From Novosphingobium sp. Fuku2-ISO-50 (GTDB taxonomy: Bacteria; Pseudomonadota; Alphaproteobacteria; Sphingomonadales; Sphingomonadaceae): DNA of 64,000 nt. The position numbers and the translations under genes were made by a program. Under the pieces are notes generated by a model, which made no database searches, was not told the origin of the DNA, and worked only from the letters and a program-made list of their open reading frames with translations. The stretch covers positions 1-64,000 of the forward strand of contig NZ_KQ954287.1 of the NCBI RefSeq assembly GCF_001519055.1, read 5' to 3'. Below are positions 55,163 to 63,412 of this stretch, piece by piece (position 1 is the first letter of the stretch; the number at the start of each line of letters is the position of its first letter).

Positions 55163-55969
55163 ATGGCGCGCGAAGATCCTCATATCATTCCGCCCGAGCT
55201 TTTGCTCAGGGCTTATCGCGCCGGGATCTTTCCCATGGCCGACAGCCGTGACGATCCCGAAATCTATTGGGTCGAGCCGCGTATGCGCGCGATCCTGCCG
55301 CTCGACGGCTTTCACCTGTCGCGCTCGCTGGCCAAAACGCTGCGCCGCGACCATTTCCGCGTGACCTGCAACACCGCGTTCGACGCCGTGATCGATCATT
55401 GCGCCGCGCCGCGCGCCGATGCGGAAGAAAGCTGGATCAGCGCGCGCATCCGCGACAGTTATCGCCAATTGCACGCCTTGGGCGCAGCCCATTCCATCGA
55501 AACATGGGCGACCGGGCCCGATGGCGTGGAACGGCTGGTCGGCGGGCTCTATGGCGTGGGCTTTTCCCGCGTATTTTGCGGCGAGAGCATGTTTGCCCGC
55601 GAAACCGATGCATCGAAAGTGGCGCTGGCCTGGCTGGTCGCGGCCTTGCGCTTTGGCGGCGCGGAACTGCTCGATTGCCAGTTCACCACGCCGCATCTGG
55701 CCTCGCTGGGCGCGGTCGAATTGCCCCAGGCCGACTATCTGGCGCTGTTGGCCCATGCCATGCGGCCTGCCGAGCCCGGCGATCGGGCACTTTACTGCGG
55801 CGGGGCGTCTTCAACCGGGGCGTCGTCCCCGCCTGCCGCATCTGCGGCGACATCGGGGGCGGGCGCGCTTTTGCCCTTGGGCTTTGCCGCTCTCATCGAA
55901 GCGGCGGCGGCGGGCTCGTCTTCTTCGCCCGGGAATTTCATCGCGCAGTCCTTGACCCAGACGTCATAG
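55163..55969 (+). CDS. aat: leucyl/phenylalanyl-tRNA-protein transferase
   Basis: The 268-aa protein has the family landmarks: YRAGIFPMADS, WVEPRMRAILPL, ESWISARIRDSY, LVGGLYGVGFSRVFCGESMFARETDASKVAL and LLDCQFTTPHLASLGA. It adds Leu/Phe to N-terminal Arg/Lys of proteins for ClpS/ClpAP degradation. The last ~55 residues (Ala/Ser/Gly-rich) exceed the usual length, because no stop occurs until 55969, inside the convergent DUF2155 gene; the overlap is 178 bp. The extension is probably non-conserved. Confidence 0.94.
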   Translation: MAREDPHIIPPELLLRAYRAGIFPMADSRDDPEIYWVEPRMRAILPLDGFHLSRSLAKTLRRDHFRVTCNTAFDAVIDHCAAPRADAEESWISARIRDSYRQLHALGAAHSIETWATGPDGVERLVGGLYGVGFSRVFCGESMFARETDASKVALAWLVAALRFGGAELLDCQFTTPHLASLGAVELPQADYLALLAHAMRPAEPGDRALYCGGASSTGASSPPAASAATSGAGALLPLGFAALIEAAAAGSSSSPGNFIAQSLTQTS

Positions 55970-56475
55970 ACCGGATGTTCGACCACATTGAGCGAAGGCG
56001 TGTTCTTGAACAGCCAGCCGGAAAACACCTTGTGCCAGGCCAGCCGGTCCTGAATGCTGGCACGTTCCTCGACAAAGACCTGGACGAAGGCGCCGGTTTC
56101 CTGCGGGTCTTCCCATGGCGCGGTGCGCTCGCAGGTCGCCAGCTTGATGATGACATTGCCCACCCGGCGCGATTCGCCGGGCCTTAGCACCACATCCTGC
56201 GTGATATTGTTGCGCTTGTTGATCAGGCCAATCGTGGCGACGCGGTCCTTGACCGGCGTGCCATAGTCGTTTTCGACCACGCCGCTTGCCAATGCCGATG
56301 GTCCGGCGGCCTCGGTCGCTTCGGCAGGCGGCGGCGCTTCGGACTGACGGTTGCAGGCGGCAAGCGCCAACGCCAGCCCGACCGGGCCAACCACTCGTCC
56401 GGCCACCCGCCCAGCCACCCGCCCAGCCACCCGCAACGCTGAAAAAACTCGCAAAGCGGGAACCGGGCGCATCAT
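55792..56475 (-). CDS. DUF2155 domain lipoprotein
   Basis: The 227-aa protein has a lipoprotein-like N-terminus ending LALALAAC. The DUF2155 core is GRRVGNVIIKLATCERTAPW-like to ERASIQDRLAWHKVFSGWLFKNTPSLNVVEHPVYDVWVKDC (about 105-185). A charged Ala/Pro tail follows. The stretch before the hydrophobic signal core is built from four VAGR-type repeats (12 bp each). Function unknown; in sphingomonads it commonly sits between aat and the NDUFA12 gene. It lies 27 bp downstream of NDUFA12 and overlaps aat in the antisense direction. Confidence 0.87.
   Translation of the reverse strand: MMRPVPALRVFSALRVAGRVAGRVAGRVVGPVGLALALAACNRQSEAPPPAEATEAAGPSALASGVVENDYGTPVKDRVATIGLINKRNNITQDVVLRPGESRRVGNVIIKLATCERTAPWEDPQETGAFVQVFVEERASIQDRLAWHKVFSGWLFKNTPSLNVVEHPVYDVWVKDCAMKFPGEEDEPAAAASMRAAKPKGKSAPAPDVAADAAGGDDAPVEDAPPQ
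56391..56438. repeat. 12-bp tandem repeat (4 copies) in lipoprotein N-terminus
   Basis: Units CCACTCGTCCGG, CCACCCGCCCAG (twice) and CCACCCGCAACG extend the basic region of the DUF2155 signal peptide in frame (RVAG repeats on the minus strand). Confidence 0.9.
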
Positions 56476-56502
56476 GGGGTGGGTTTGCGAATGGGCGAGG
56501 GG

Positions 56503-56919
56503 TCAGGCCTGGTCGGGCGACCAGGCTTCGTAATCGCCCGTCGCCGCGGCGCGCTGACCACCGCGTTCAAGCGCACCCTGCGGACGATAGGCCGCCGAAG
56601 TGCCCGTGGCGTTGGGCGTATAATCGACTTCCCAGACGCGCGCCGGGGGCAGATTGCTTTCGGGCACGCCGTCAAAGCTGCCGTGCAGCCAGCCATGCCA
56701 TTCGGCCGGCACGCGGCTGGCATCGTTGGCACCATTGTAGATGACCCAGCGGCGCTCACGCCCGGCAAAGGGGTGGCCCTTGGGGTAAGGCTTTTTCGCG
56801 CGGTAATATCGATTACCCTGCGCGTCTTGCCCAACTTGCTCGCCGTGACGGGCGCTGTCGAGCCAGGTGCCGAAGGTGGCGCCGTCCCACCATGTGAAAA
56901 TCGTGCCGAGGATGCTCAT
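56503..56919 (-). CDS. NADH:ubiquinone oxidoreductase subunit NDUFA12-like
   Basis: The 138-aa protein matches the B17.2/NDUFA12 accessory subunit of complex I: FTWWDGATFGTWLDSARHGEQVGQD, NRYYRAKKPY, GRERRWVIYNGANDASRVPAEWHGWLHG. It is found in alphaproteobacteria and mitochondria and sits on the peripheral arm. It is an informative marker for the source lineage. It is cotranscribed with DUF2155. Confidence 0.93.
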   Translation of the reverse strand: MSILGTIFTWWDGATFGTWLDSARHGEQVGQDAQGNRYYRAKKPYPKGHPFAGRERRWVIYNGANDASRVPAEWHGWLHGSFDGVPESNLPPARVWEVDYTPNATGTSAAYRPQGALERGGQRAAATGDYEAWSPDQA

Positions 56920-56985
56920 GGCGCTAGCGCTTAGCCCTTTCCGGGGGGATGAAGCAAGGACGTCGTGCAGCTCATTTCGGACTTA

Positions 56986-57513
56986 CTACCATTGGACGGT
57001 ATCGCCGGGATTGATGCCCAGTTCCGCCGCGCGCCCGGCGTTCAATTCGAGCACGCCCGCCGCCTCGCCTGCCGAGGGCAGCGGAGTCTCGTCGTAAGGC
57101 ACGGCATTGCGCGCGATATTGAGCACTTTATGATCGGCGCCGATGAACAGGATGTCGAGCCCGATGACGGTGTTTCTCATCCAGAATGCAGTGCGCCGGG
57201 GCGGATTGGTCGGAAAGATCATGCCTTCGTCGGCGCCCATCGCGCGGCGAAACATCAGCCCGCGCTCCTGCTCGGACGCGGTCGCGGCGACTTCGACCTG
57301 AAACGTGTGCGCGCCGCGCGCGCCGGTGACGGTAAGCGGGATGACCGCAAGGCCCGAAATCGGGTGCAGACGCGGCGCATGCGCAGAGGCTGCCGGATCC
57401 GCCGTGTTGCCGGGCGTATCGCCGGCCGCGACCGGCGAACAGGCGGCAAGCACGGCGCCTGCGACAACGCCCCCAACGATGCGGAAAACCACTTTACGAA
57501 TCATCAGCTTCAT
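56986..57513 (-). CDS. DUF192 family lipoprotein
   Basis: The 175-aa protein has a lipoprotein signal (FRIVGGVVAGAVLAAC). The DUF192 core is FQVEVAATASEQERGLMFRRAMGADEGMIF, TAFWMRNTVIGLDILFIGADHKV and GVLELNAGRAAELGINPGDTV. Function unsettled. The start is ATG 57513 or 57504; both overlap the recX 3' end by a few bases, so it follows recX in an operon. Confidence 0.9.
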   Translation of the reverse strand: MKLMIRKVVFRIVGGVVAGAVLAACSPVAAGDTPGNTADPAASAHAPRLHPISGLAVIPLTVTGARGAHTFQVEVAATASEQERGLMFRRAMGADEGMIFPTNPPRRTAFWMRNTVIGLDILFIGADHKVLNIARNAVPYDETPLPSAGEAAGVLELNAGRAAELGINPGDTVQW

Positions 57514-58087
57514 CCACCCATTCCTGCGCCGCCGCCACATCGGCCGCATCGACCAGCGCGCGCGCCGTGCCATGCGAATGCCCGGCGCGCATCATCGCCG
57601 CCACTTGCCGCGCGCGCAGGGCCGGATCAAGGACGCATTCGCCCCCTTCGCCTGAACCGCGCCCGAACGGCCCCAACCGCCGCCGCCGGGCAAAGGCCAG
57701 CGCAGCGATGCGATTTTCATGCTCGTTGCCGCCCGCTTGCGCGATCAGGGGCGCCTCGATTCCGTCGCGCGCCAGCGTTTCGGCAATCCGCCGCGCGCCA
57801 TAGCCCCGGCGCATCAGGCTTGCCCCGCGCGCCAGAGCAAATCCGGCATCGTCGACATAGCCGAGATCGACCATCCGTGCGACCGCCGCCGCCACATCGG
57901 GCGGTGCCTCGCCATCCCAGCCGCGCTCTCTGATCTTGCGCGTCAGATAGGCCGACAGCCGCCCCGCGCTCGTTGCAAAGCGCGCGACGTAAGACAGCGC
58001 CAGCTCGTCGATCTGGCGCGAATCGAGCGGCTTTGGTGCCCTGCGTTTGCCCGAACGCCCCTGATTGTCCCGTTCGTCCATCATCAC
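57494..58087 (-). CDS. recX: RecX family regulator
   Basis: This is a 197-aa helical-repeat protein with a basic N-terminus. RecX features include LSAYLTRKIRERGWDG, MVDLGYVDDAGFALARGASLMRRGYGARRIAETLARDGI, and a C-terminal AAMMRAGHSHGTARALVDA repeat. RecX limits RecA filaments. recA is not adjacent here. The basic, Ser/Lys-rich first 25 residues vary in the family. Confidence 0.9.
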   Translation of the reverse strand: MMMDERDNQGRSGKRRAPKPLDSRQIDELALSYVARFATSAGRLSAYLTRKIRERGWDGEAPPDVAAAVARMVDLGYVDDAGFALARGASLMRRGYGARRIAETLARDGIEAPLIAQAGGNEHENRIAALAFARRRRLGPFGRGSGEGGECVLDPALRARQVAAMMRAGHSHGTARALVDAADVAAAQEWVDEADDS

Positions 58088-58199
58088 GCCTTATTCGTGC
58101 CACAGTCGCGGATAAAGGAGAACTCTGGCCTCATGCGCGCAATTGTGCCATCGGCCCGCGACATAAAACTGCAAAAGACTATAGACCCCGGGGTAGCAG

Positions 58200-59957
58200 A
58201 TGACCGTTTCCGAAGCCGTCCGCGATGTGGCGGCGCTGGTGCCGACACCCAATGATGACGCCCAGCCGCGCCGCTTCGCCGATTTTGCGACGTTCTGCGA
58301 CGCACTCGACTATGCCGCAGCCGGCGAGCGCGGGTTCAATTTTCATGACGCACGCGGCACTTTGTCGCGCGTCTATCCCTTTGCCGAGCTGCGCGCCGAT
58401 GCGCTGGTCGCCGCACACCGGCTGATCGCGCATGGCATCGCGCCGGGCGATCGGGTCGCGCTGATTGCCGAAACCGGCCCCGAATTCGCCGCCTTGTTCT
58501 GCGGCACGATCTATGCGGGCGCCTGGCCGGTGCCGCTGCCGCTGCCGACCAGCTTTGGCGGCAAGGACAACTATATCGACCAGATCACGGTGCAGCTGGC
58601 CAGCTCCGACCCGCGCGTCCTGCTTTATCCCGACGAAATCGGCGCGATGTGCGCCGCCGCCGCCGCGCGTCAGGGCTGCCCGGGGCTGAGCTGGCAGGAT
58701 ATTGCCGCGATCGAACCGGCCAAGGGCGATCTGCCCCCGGCCGATCCCGACGCGATCAGCTATCTGCAGTATTCGAGCGGATCGACTCGCTTTCCCCACG
58801 GCGTGGCCGTCACCCACCGCGCCTTGATGGCCAATCTTGCCGGCCATTCCCACGGCATGAAGATCCAGAACGGCGACCGCTGCGTCAGCTGGTTGCCGTG
58901 GTATCACGACATGGGCCTCGTCGGCTGTTTCCTGTCGCCGATCGCCAATCAGGTCTCGGTCGATTTCCTCAGAACCGACGATTTCGCGCGGCGCCCGCTC
59001 GCCTGGCTCGACATGATCAGCCGCAACAAGGGCACGACCGTCTCCTATTCGCCGACATTCGGCTATGACATCTGCGCGCGGCGCATTTCCAGCCAGACCA
59101 ACGTGGCCGAACGCTTCGATCTGGCGCGCTGGCGCGTGGCAGGCAACGGCGCCGACATGATCCGCCCCGATGTCATGCAGGGCTTTGTCGATGCCTTTGC
59201 CCCCGCCGGGTTCAAGGCCGCCGCGTTCCTGCCCAGCTATGGCCTGGCCGAAGCGACTTTGGCGGTCACGCTGATGCCGCCGGGCGAAGGCATTCGGGTC
59301 GAACTGGTCGAAGAGGAGCGCCTGTCGGGCAGCCCGCGCGATCTGTCGCGCCCCGCGCGCTATCGCGCGATCGTCAATTGCGGCGTACCGGTGCGCGGCA
59401 TGGAAGTGGAGATTCGCGGCGAATCCGGCGCGCCCGTCGCACACCACCATATCGGCAAAGTGTGGTGCCGCGGTTCGTCGGTGATGCATTCCTATTTCCG
59501 CGATCCCGAATCGACCGAGGCCGCGATGGTCGACGGCTGGCTCGATACCGGCGACATGGGCTATCTCAACGCGGACGGATACTTGTTCATCGTCGGTCGG
59601 GCGAAGGACATGATCATCATCAACGGCAAGAACCACTGGCCGCAGGACATCGAATGGGCGGTCGAACAGCTGCCCGGATTCCATCAGGGCGACATCGCCG
59701 CCTTTTCGATCGAGACCGAATCGGGCGAAGAAGCGCCCGCCGTGCTGGTCCATTGCCGCGTCTCGGACCCCGAGGAACGGCTGCGCCTGCGCGACCAGAT
59801 CCGCGACAAGGTCCGCGCGATCACCGGCATGAACTGCGTCGTCGAACTGGTCCCGCCGCGCACGCTGCCGCGCACCAGTTCGGGCAAGCTCAGCCGCGCC
59901 AAAGCCAAAAAGCTGTATCTGACCGGCGAAATCGAACCCTACAGCCTCGCCGCCTGA
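58200..59957 (+). CDS. fatty acyl-AMP ligase (FAAL)
   Basis: The 585-aa adenylate-forming enzyme has P-loop YLQYSSGSTRFPHGVAVTH (about 183-201), WYHDMGLVGCFLSPI, YGLAEATLAV, LDTGDMGYLNADGYLFIVGRAKDMIIINGKN and a C-terminal PRTSSGKLSRAKAK with the catalytic Lys. The WYHDMGL block and overall length favour FAAL over acyl-CoA ligase. It would activate a fatty acid as acyl-AMP for transfer to a carrier protein or enzyme. No PKS or acyl carrier gene is adjacent. Confidence 0.92.
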   Translation: MTVSEAVRDVAALVPTPNDDAQPRRFADFATFCDALDYAAAGERGFNFHDARGTLSRVYPFAELRADALVAAHRLIAHGIAPGDRVALIAETGPEFAALFCGTIYAGAWPVPLPLPTSFGGKDNYIDQITVQLASSDPRVLLYPDEIGAMCAAAAARQGCPGLSWQDIAAIEPAKGDLPPADPDAISYLQYSSGSTRFPHGVAVTHRALMANLAGHSHGMKIQNGDRCVSWLPWYHDMGLVGCFLSPIANQVSVDFLRTDDFARRPLAWLDMISRNKGTTVSYSPTFGYDICARRISSQTNVAERFDLARWRVAGNGADMIRPDVMQGFVDAFAPAGFKAAAFLPSYGLAEATLAVTLMPPGEGIRVELVEEERLSGSPRDLSRPARYRAIVNCGVPVRGMEVEIRGESGAPVAHHHIGKVWCRGSSVMHSYFRDPESTEAAMVDGWLDTGDMGYLNADGYLFIVGRAKDMIIINGKNHWPQDIEWAVEQLPGFHQGDIAAFSIETESGEEAPAVLVHCRVSDPEERLRLRDQIRDKVRAITGMNCVVELVPPRTLPRTSSGKLSRAKAKKLYLTGEIEPYSLAA

Positions 59958-59966
59958 GCACGGGCA

Positions 59967-60938
59967 TCATCGCCGCTGCGGTCGCCATGCGGCGGGGTCG
60001 GCGGCGATGCGCATGACCGCCGCCAACACAGCCTCGTCTTCCGGGCGCACCGCATCGACTGTGCCCAAGGGTTCGTAATAGGCGGTCACGGCGAGCGGCG
60101 CGGAAAAATGGCGATCGCCCACCGGGGCCAGCGCCAGCGCGATGTCGTTGATTTTCGCGGGCAGTTCGGCCCCGGTCCACGTGCCGGTCTTGTCGCCCCC
60201 CTGCCATCGGGCGGGCAGCCCGCCGCGCAACCGCCCGAGCCCGGTCGGCGCGCCCTTCATCCACCCCCACAGCCGCGCGCGCGATTCGCCCGACAGCACC
60301 GATCCGGTCAGCAGCCGCGCCACTGTCGCCGCCATCGCGGCGGGCGTCGTCGTGTCCTGATCCGCCCCCGGCGCGACCCGGTTGAGCGCGGGCTCGTGAT
60401 GATCGAGGCGGCTGATCGGATCGCCCGTGGCGCGCCAGAAGGCCGTCAGCGCCGCCGGACCGCCAAACCGCGCGAGCAGGAGATTGGCGGCGAGATTGTC
60501 GCTGCGCTCGACCGCCGCTTCGGCCAGTGCAAAGACGGGCAGCCCTTCCTGGCCCGCCAGCACCGGGTCCGCCGCGATCTTTTCCGCCGCCGCGCCCGTC
60601 ACCGGCGACGCGGGCAGCACGTCGAGCACCGAATAAGGCACCACTTCATCGCCCCGCGCGCGCCCGGCGTCGATTTGCGCCAGGACCATGGCGGCCAGCG
60701 ACAGCTTGAACGTCGAACAATGGGCAAAACGCTCGTCCTGGCGCCAGCCGAAGCCGCGCGCGCGCGCGCTGTCGAGCACCATCACGCCGAGCCGCCCGCC
60801 CGATCGACGCTCAAGCGCGCCAAGCCATCCGGCGCCTGTCAGCGCGCGCGCCGACGGGACCGCCAGCGCAGGAACGGGAACGAGCGAGGCGCCCAGCGCG
60901 CCAAGAATCGTACGACGATCAAGAGAAACAGAAGCCAT
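59967..60938 (-). CDS. class A beta-lactamase, Tat-exported
   Basis: The 323-aa protein begins MASVSLDRRTILGALG, a twin-arginine signal. The active-site set is complete: SxxK (Ser75-Phe-Lys78 in CSTFK), SDN (RSDNLAAN), ExxLN (HEPALN) and KTG (DKTGTW). It would hydrolyse beta-lactam amides in the periplasm. A Cys directly before the nucleophile Ser recalls carbapenemases such as KPC, but the partner Cys next to KTG is absent (Trp instead). Chromosomal location and normal composition suggest an intrinsic gene. It is convergent with FAAL, with 9 bp between stops. Confidence 0.94.
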   Translation of the reverse strand: MASVSLDRRTILGALGASLVPVPALAVPSARALTGAGWLGALERRSGGRLGVMVLDSARARGFGWRQDERFAHCSTFKLSLAAMVLAQIDAGRARGDEVVPYSVLDVLPASPVTGAAAEKIAADPVLAGQEGLPVFALAEAAVERSDNLAANLLLARFGGPAALTAFWRATGDPISRLDHHEPALNRVAPGADQDTTTPAAMAATVARLLTGSVLSGESRARLWGWMKGAPTGLGRLRGGLPARWQGGDKTGTWTGAELPAKINDIALALAPVGDRHFSAPLAVTAYYEPLGTVDAVRPEDEAVLAAVMRIAADPAAWRPQRR

Positions 60939-61058
60939 GGCGCGGCAGGCTAGCCCGGTTTCCGACCAACCGCCAATCCCCATCGACCATGCACCCTTGC
61001 AGGTCGGGCCGCGCCGGGCCATCTTCGCAGCGATAAACGCCTCCAACAGAGTACCCCC

Positions 61059-62264
61059 ATGGCCAGCACCAGCGCCGATACCGCCCCTGCCCTGACTTTG
61101 ACCCCGCCCGATCCGGTGCCCGTGGTCGCGCCGCAACAGGCCGCCGGGCTGGTTCCGCTGACCGACGAGACCTGTACCAAACTCGACGAGCGCGCCGACG
61201 CCTTTGTCGCCGACCTGATCGCGCAAGACGCCGCCAGCCCCGAATTCGGCAGCCGCGTCGATCAGTTGACCGCGATGGGGGCCAAGGAAATCGCCGCCGC
61301 CGCCGGGATGTCGAACCGCTTTCTCGACCGCCCGGTCCGCGCCATGGACAAGGATAGCGGAGTCGGCAGCGATCTTGCCGCGCTGCGCCGCACGGTCGAA
61401 GATCTCGATCCGGGCAAGCGCGGGGTGACCGGCAGCGGGCGCAAGCTGTTGGGCATCATCCCCTTCGGCAACCCGGTAAAGCGCTATTTCGACAGCTATG
61501 TCTCCGCGCAGGGCCATATCAAGGCGATCCTCGACCGGCTCGCCTCGGGCAAGGACGAATTGCTCAAGGACAATGCCGCGATCGATGTCGAGCGAACCAA
61601 ACTGTGGGAGGCGATGGGCAAGCTCGAACAGATGATCCACATCGCGCGCACGCTCGATCAAAAGCTGGAGGAGGCCGCGCTCGATCTCGATCACACCGAT
61701 CCGGCCAAAGCCAAGGCCTTGCGCGAATCGGCGCTGTTCTACACGCGGCAGCGCACGCAGGATCTGCTGACCCAGATGGCGGTCACCGTGCAGGGCTATC
61801 TCGCGCTCGATCTGGTCAAGAAGAACAATGTCGAGCTGATCAAGGGCGTCGACCGCGCGGGTACGACCACAGTCGCCGCGCTGCGCACCGCCGTCACCGT
61901 GGCGCAAGCGATGACCAACCAGCGGCTGGTGCTGCAACAGATCACCGCGCTCAACACCACGACGGCCAATATCATCGATGCCACCGGCACGATGCTGAAA
62001 GACAACACCGCAAAAATCCACGAGATGGCGGCATCGAGCACGATCCCGCTCGAAACGCTGCAAAAGGCGTTTCAGAACATCTATGAGACGATGGATTCGA
62101 TCGACACCTTCAAGCTGAAAGCGCTCGATTCGATGAAGCAGACCGTGACCACGCTGTCGAACGAGGTCGAAAAGTCGAAAGGCTATATCGCCCGCGCGCA
62201 GGCCACCAGTTCGACCGGCAATGCGGCCCCGCACCCGGCCCTGTCGCTCGACGCAGAAGGCTGA
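61059..62264 (+). CDS. TelA family toxic anion resistance protein
   Basis: The 401-aa mostly helical protein has the TelA core: IIPFGNPVKRYFDSYVSAQGHIKAILDRL, EQMIHIARTLDQKLE, QMAVTVQGYLALDLVKKNNVELIKGVDRA, QRLVLQQITALNTTTANII. TelA proteins were first linked to tellurite resistance and in Bacillus pair with XpaC-like proteins in envelope stress. It is followed after 2 bp by the XpaC-like gene, so they form a unit. Confidence 0.93.
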   Translation: MASTSADTAPALTLTPPDPVPVVAPQQAAGLVPLTDETCTKLDERADAFVADLIAQDAASPEFGSRVDQLTAMGAKEIAAAAGMSNRFLDRPVRAMDKDSGVGSDLAALRRTVEDLDPGKRGVTGSGRKLLGIIPFGNPVKRYFDSYVSAQGHIKAILDRLASGKDELLKDNAAIDVERTKLWEAMGKLEQMIHIARTLDQKLEEAALDLDHTDPAKAKALRESALFYTRQRTQDLLTQMAVTVQGYLALDLVKKNNVELIKGVDRAGTTTVAALRTAVTVAQAMTNQRLVLQQITALNTTTANIIDATGTMLKDNTAKIHEMAASSTIPLETLQKAFQNIYETMDSIDTFKLKALDSMKQTVTTLSNEVEKSKGYIARAQATSSTGNAAPHPALSLDAEG

Positions 62265-62266
62265 TC

Positions 62267-63007
62267 ATGGCCGGCGAAGCAAGCGACCACACGCAGATCA
62301 TGCAAGCCGCGCGCGCGACGCTGGCGTTTCAGCAGGATGGCGGGCGCCGTGCCTCAGGTCGTTCGATCGGGCGGCGCTCGGCGGAATTGAAGCGCCAGCA
62401 TGTCTTGCGCAAGCTGGTACGCGCCAGCCTTGCGGTCGGCGTGATCCTGTTTGCCGCGACGATAGCCGGGATCATGATCGGCGGGATCGGCCTTGGCGGG
62501 TTCGTGCTGACGATTGTGGCGCTCGTGCTGGCGGTCGGCTTTTTTGCGGTGTTTCCCCGGTTGAAAGTGCCCGATCTCGGCGCGCTCAATCGCGGCGACG
62601 TGCGCGCCACGGTCGGGCGCACGCAATTGTGGCTCGAATCGCAGCGCCCCGCCCTGCCGCCGCCCGCCGCGCGCCAGCTCGATGCGATCGGCGCCCGGCT
62701 CGATGCGCTGGGTACGCAGATGGCGGGGATCGACCCGGCCGAACCGGCGGTGGGCGACGTGCGCCGCCTGATCGGCGAACACTTGCCCGGCATGGTCGCC
62801 AGCTATGTCCGCATCCCCGCCCATCTGCGCAGCGAAACGCGCGGCGGCAAGACCGCCGATGCGCAATTGACCGAGGGCCTGTCGCGCATCACCGATGAAA
62901 TCGACACGCTGTCGCGCCGTCTGGCCGATGGCGACATCGACGCGCTGGCGACCGAAGCGCGCTATCTTGACTATCGCTATGGCAACGCGCTTGAGGAAAC
63001 GCCCTAG
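62267..63007 (+). CDS. XpaC-like membrane protein
   Basis: The 246-aa protein has two adjacent membrane helices (about 52-73 and 75-93) and a cytoplasmic helical C-domain with GLSRITDEIDTLSRRLADGDIDALATEARYLDYRYG, the pattern of XpaC (5-bromo-4-chloroindolyl phosphate hydrolysis family) partners of TelA. The enzyme name is historical; the function is likely as a TelA partner at the membrane. Confidence 0.82.
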   Translation: MAGEASDHTQIMQAARATLAFQQDGGRRASGRSIGRRSAELKRQHVLRKLVRASLAVGVILFAATIAGIMIGGIGLGGFVLTIVALVLAVGFFAVFPRLKVPDLGALNRGDVRATVGRTQLWLESQRPALPPPAARQLDAIGARLDALGTQMAGIDPAEPAVGDVRRLIGEHLPGMVASYVRIPAHLRSETRGGKTADAQLTEGLSRITDEIDTLSRRLADGDIDALATEARYLDYRYGNALEETP

Positions 63008-63093
63008 TGGATTGTTTTTGACATTTGCATCCCGCCATCCGGATAGCACGGTAGCAAATGTCAGAATCGGACCACTAGCCTTCCGGAGCATTG

Positions 63094-63399
63094 ATGCGTC
63101 TCGAAATTCCCCACTCGCTCGGCAAGGATGAAGTCCGCCGCCGCATTGCCGCACGCATGGACGGCGCCGAAGCCAAAGCGGGCGCGCTGGTCGGCGGCCC
63201 GCTCAGCCTGACGCTGCACTGGATCGGGCAGGACCGCCTGTCGGTCGAAGCCTCGACAATGGGCTATACCGTGCCGACCACGCTCGACATCACCGAGACC
63301 GCGCTGGTGTTCGATGTGACGATACCGGGCGGTCTGGGCTTTGCCCGCGGCATGATCGAAAAGATGATCCGCGAACGGGGCGAAAAGCTGCTTTCCTGA
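63094..63399 (+). CDS. polyhydroxyalkanoic acid system family protein
   Basis: The 101-aa protein resembles the PHA granule-region family: RLEIPHSLGKDEVRRRIAARM, SVEASTMGYTVPTTLDITETALVFDVTIPGGLGF and a basic C-terminal helix. These small proteins occur in PHA/alphaproteobacterial genomes; role unclear. GGAG precedes ATG 63094; a TTG one codon earlier is less likely. Confidence 0.85.
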   Translation: MRLEIPHSLGKDEVRRRIAARMDGAEAKAGALVGGPLSLTLHWIGQDRLSVEASTMGYTVPTTLDITETALVFDVTIPGGLGFARGMIEKMIRERGEKLLS

Positions 63400-63412
63400 C
63401 CGGGAGGGCAGC

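Noticed and set aside
58179-59753. 524-codon frame antisense to the acyl-AMP ligase
   Set aside because: Shadow frame without any recognisable motif.
59967-60938. KPC-like carbapenemase
   Set aside because: The Cys before the active Ser is present, but the disulfide partner near KTG is Trp, so the carbapenemase hallmark is incomplete.
59967-62234. Long minus-strand frame fusing a TelA-antisense region to the beta-lactamase
   Set aside because: The Tat signal and family N-terminus place the beta-lactamase start at 60938; the upstream part is antisense to telA.
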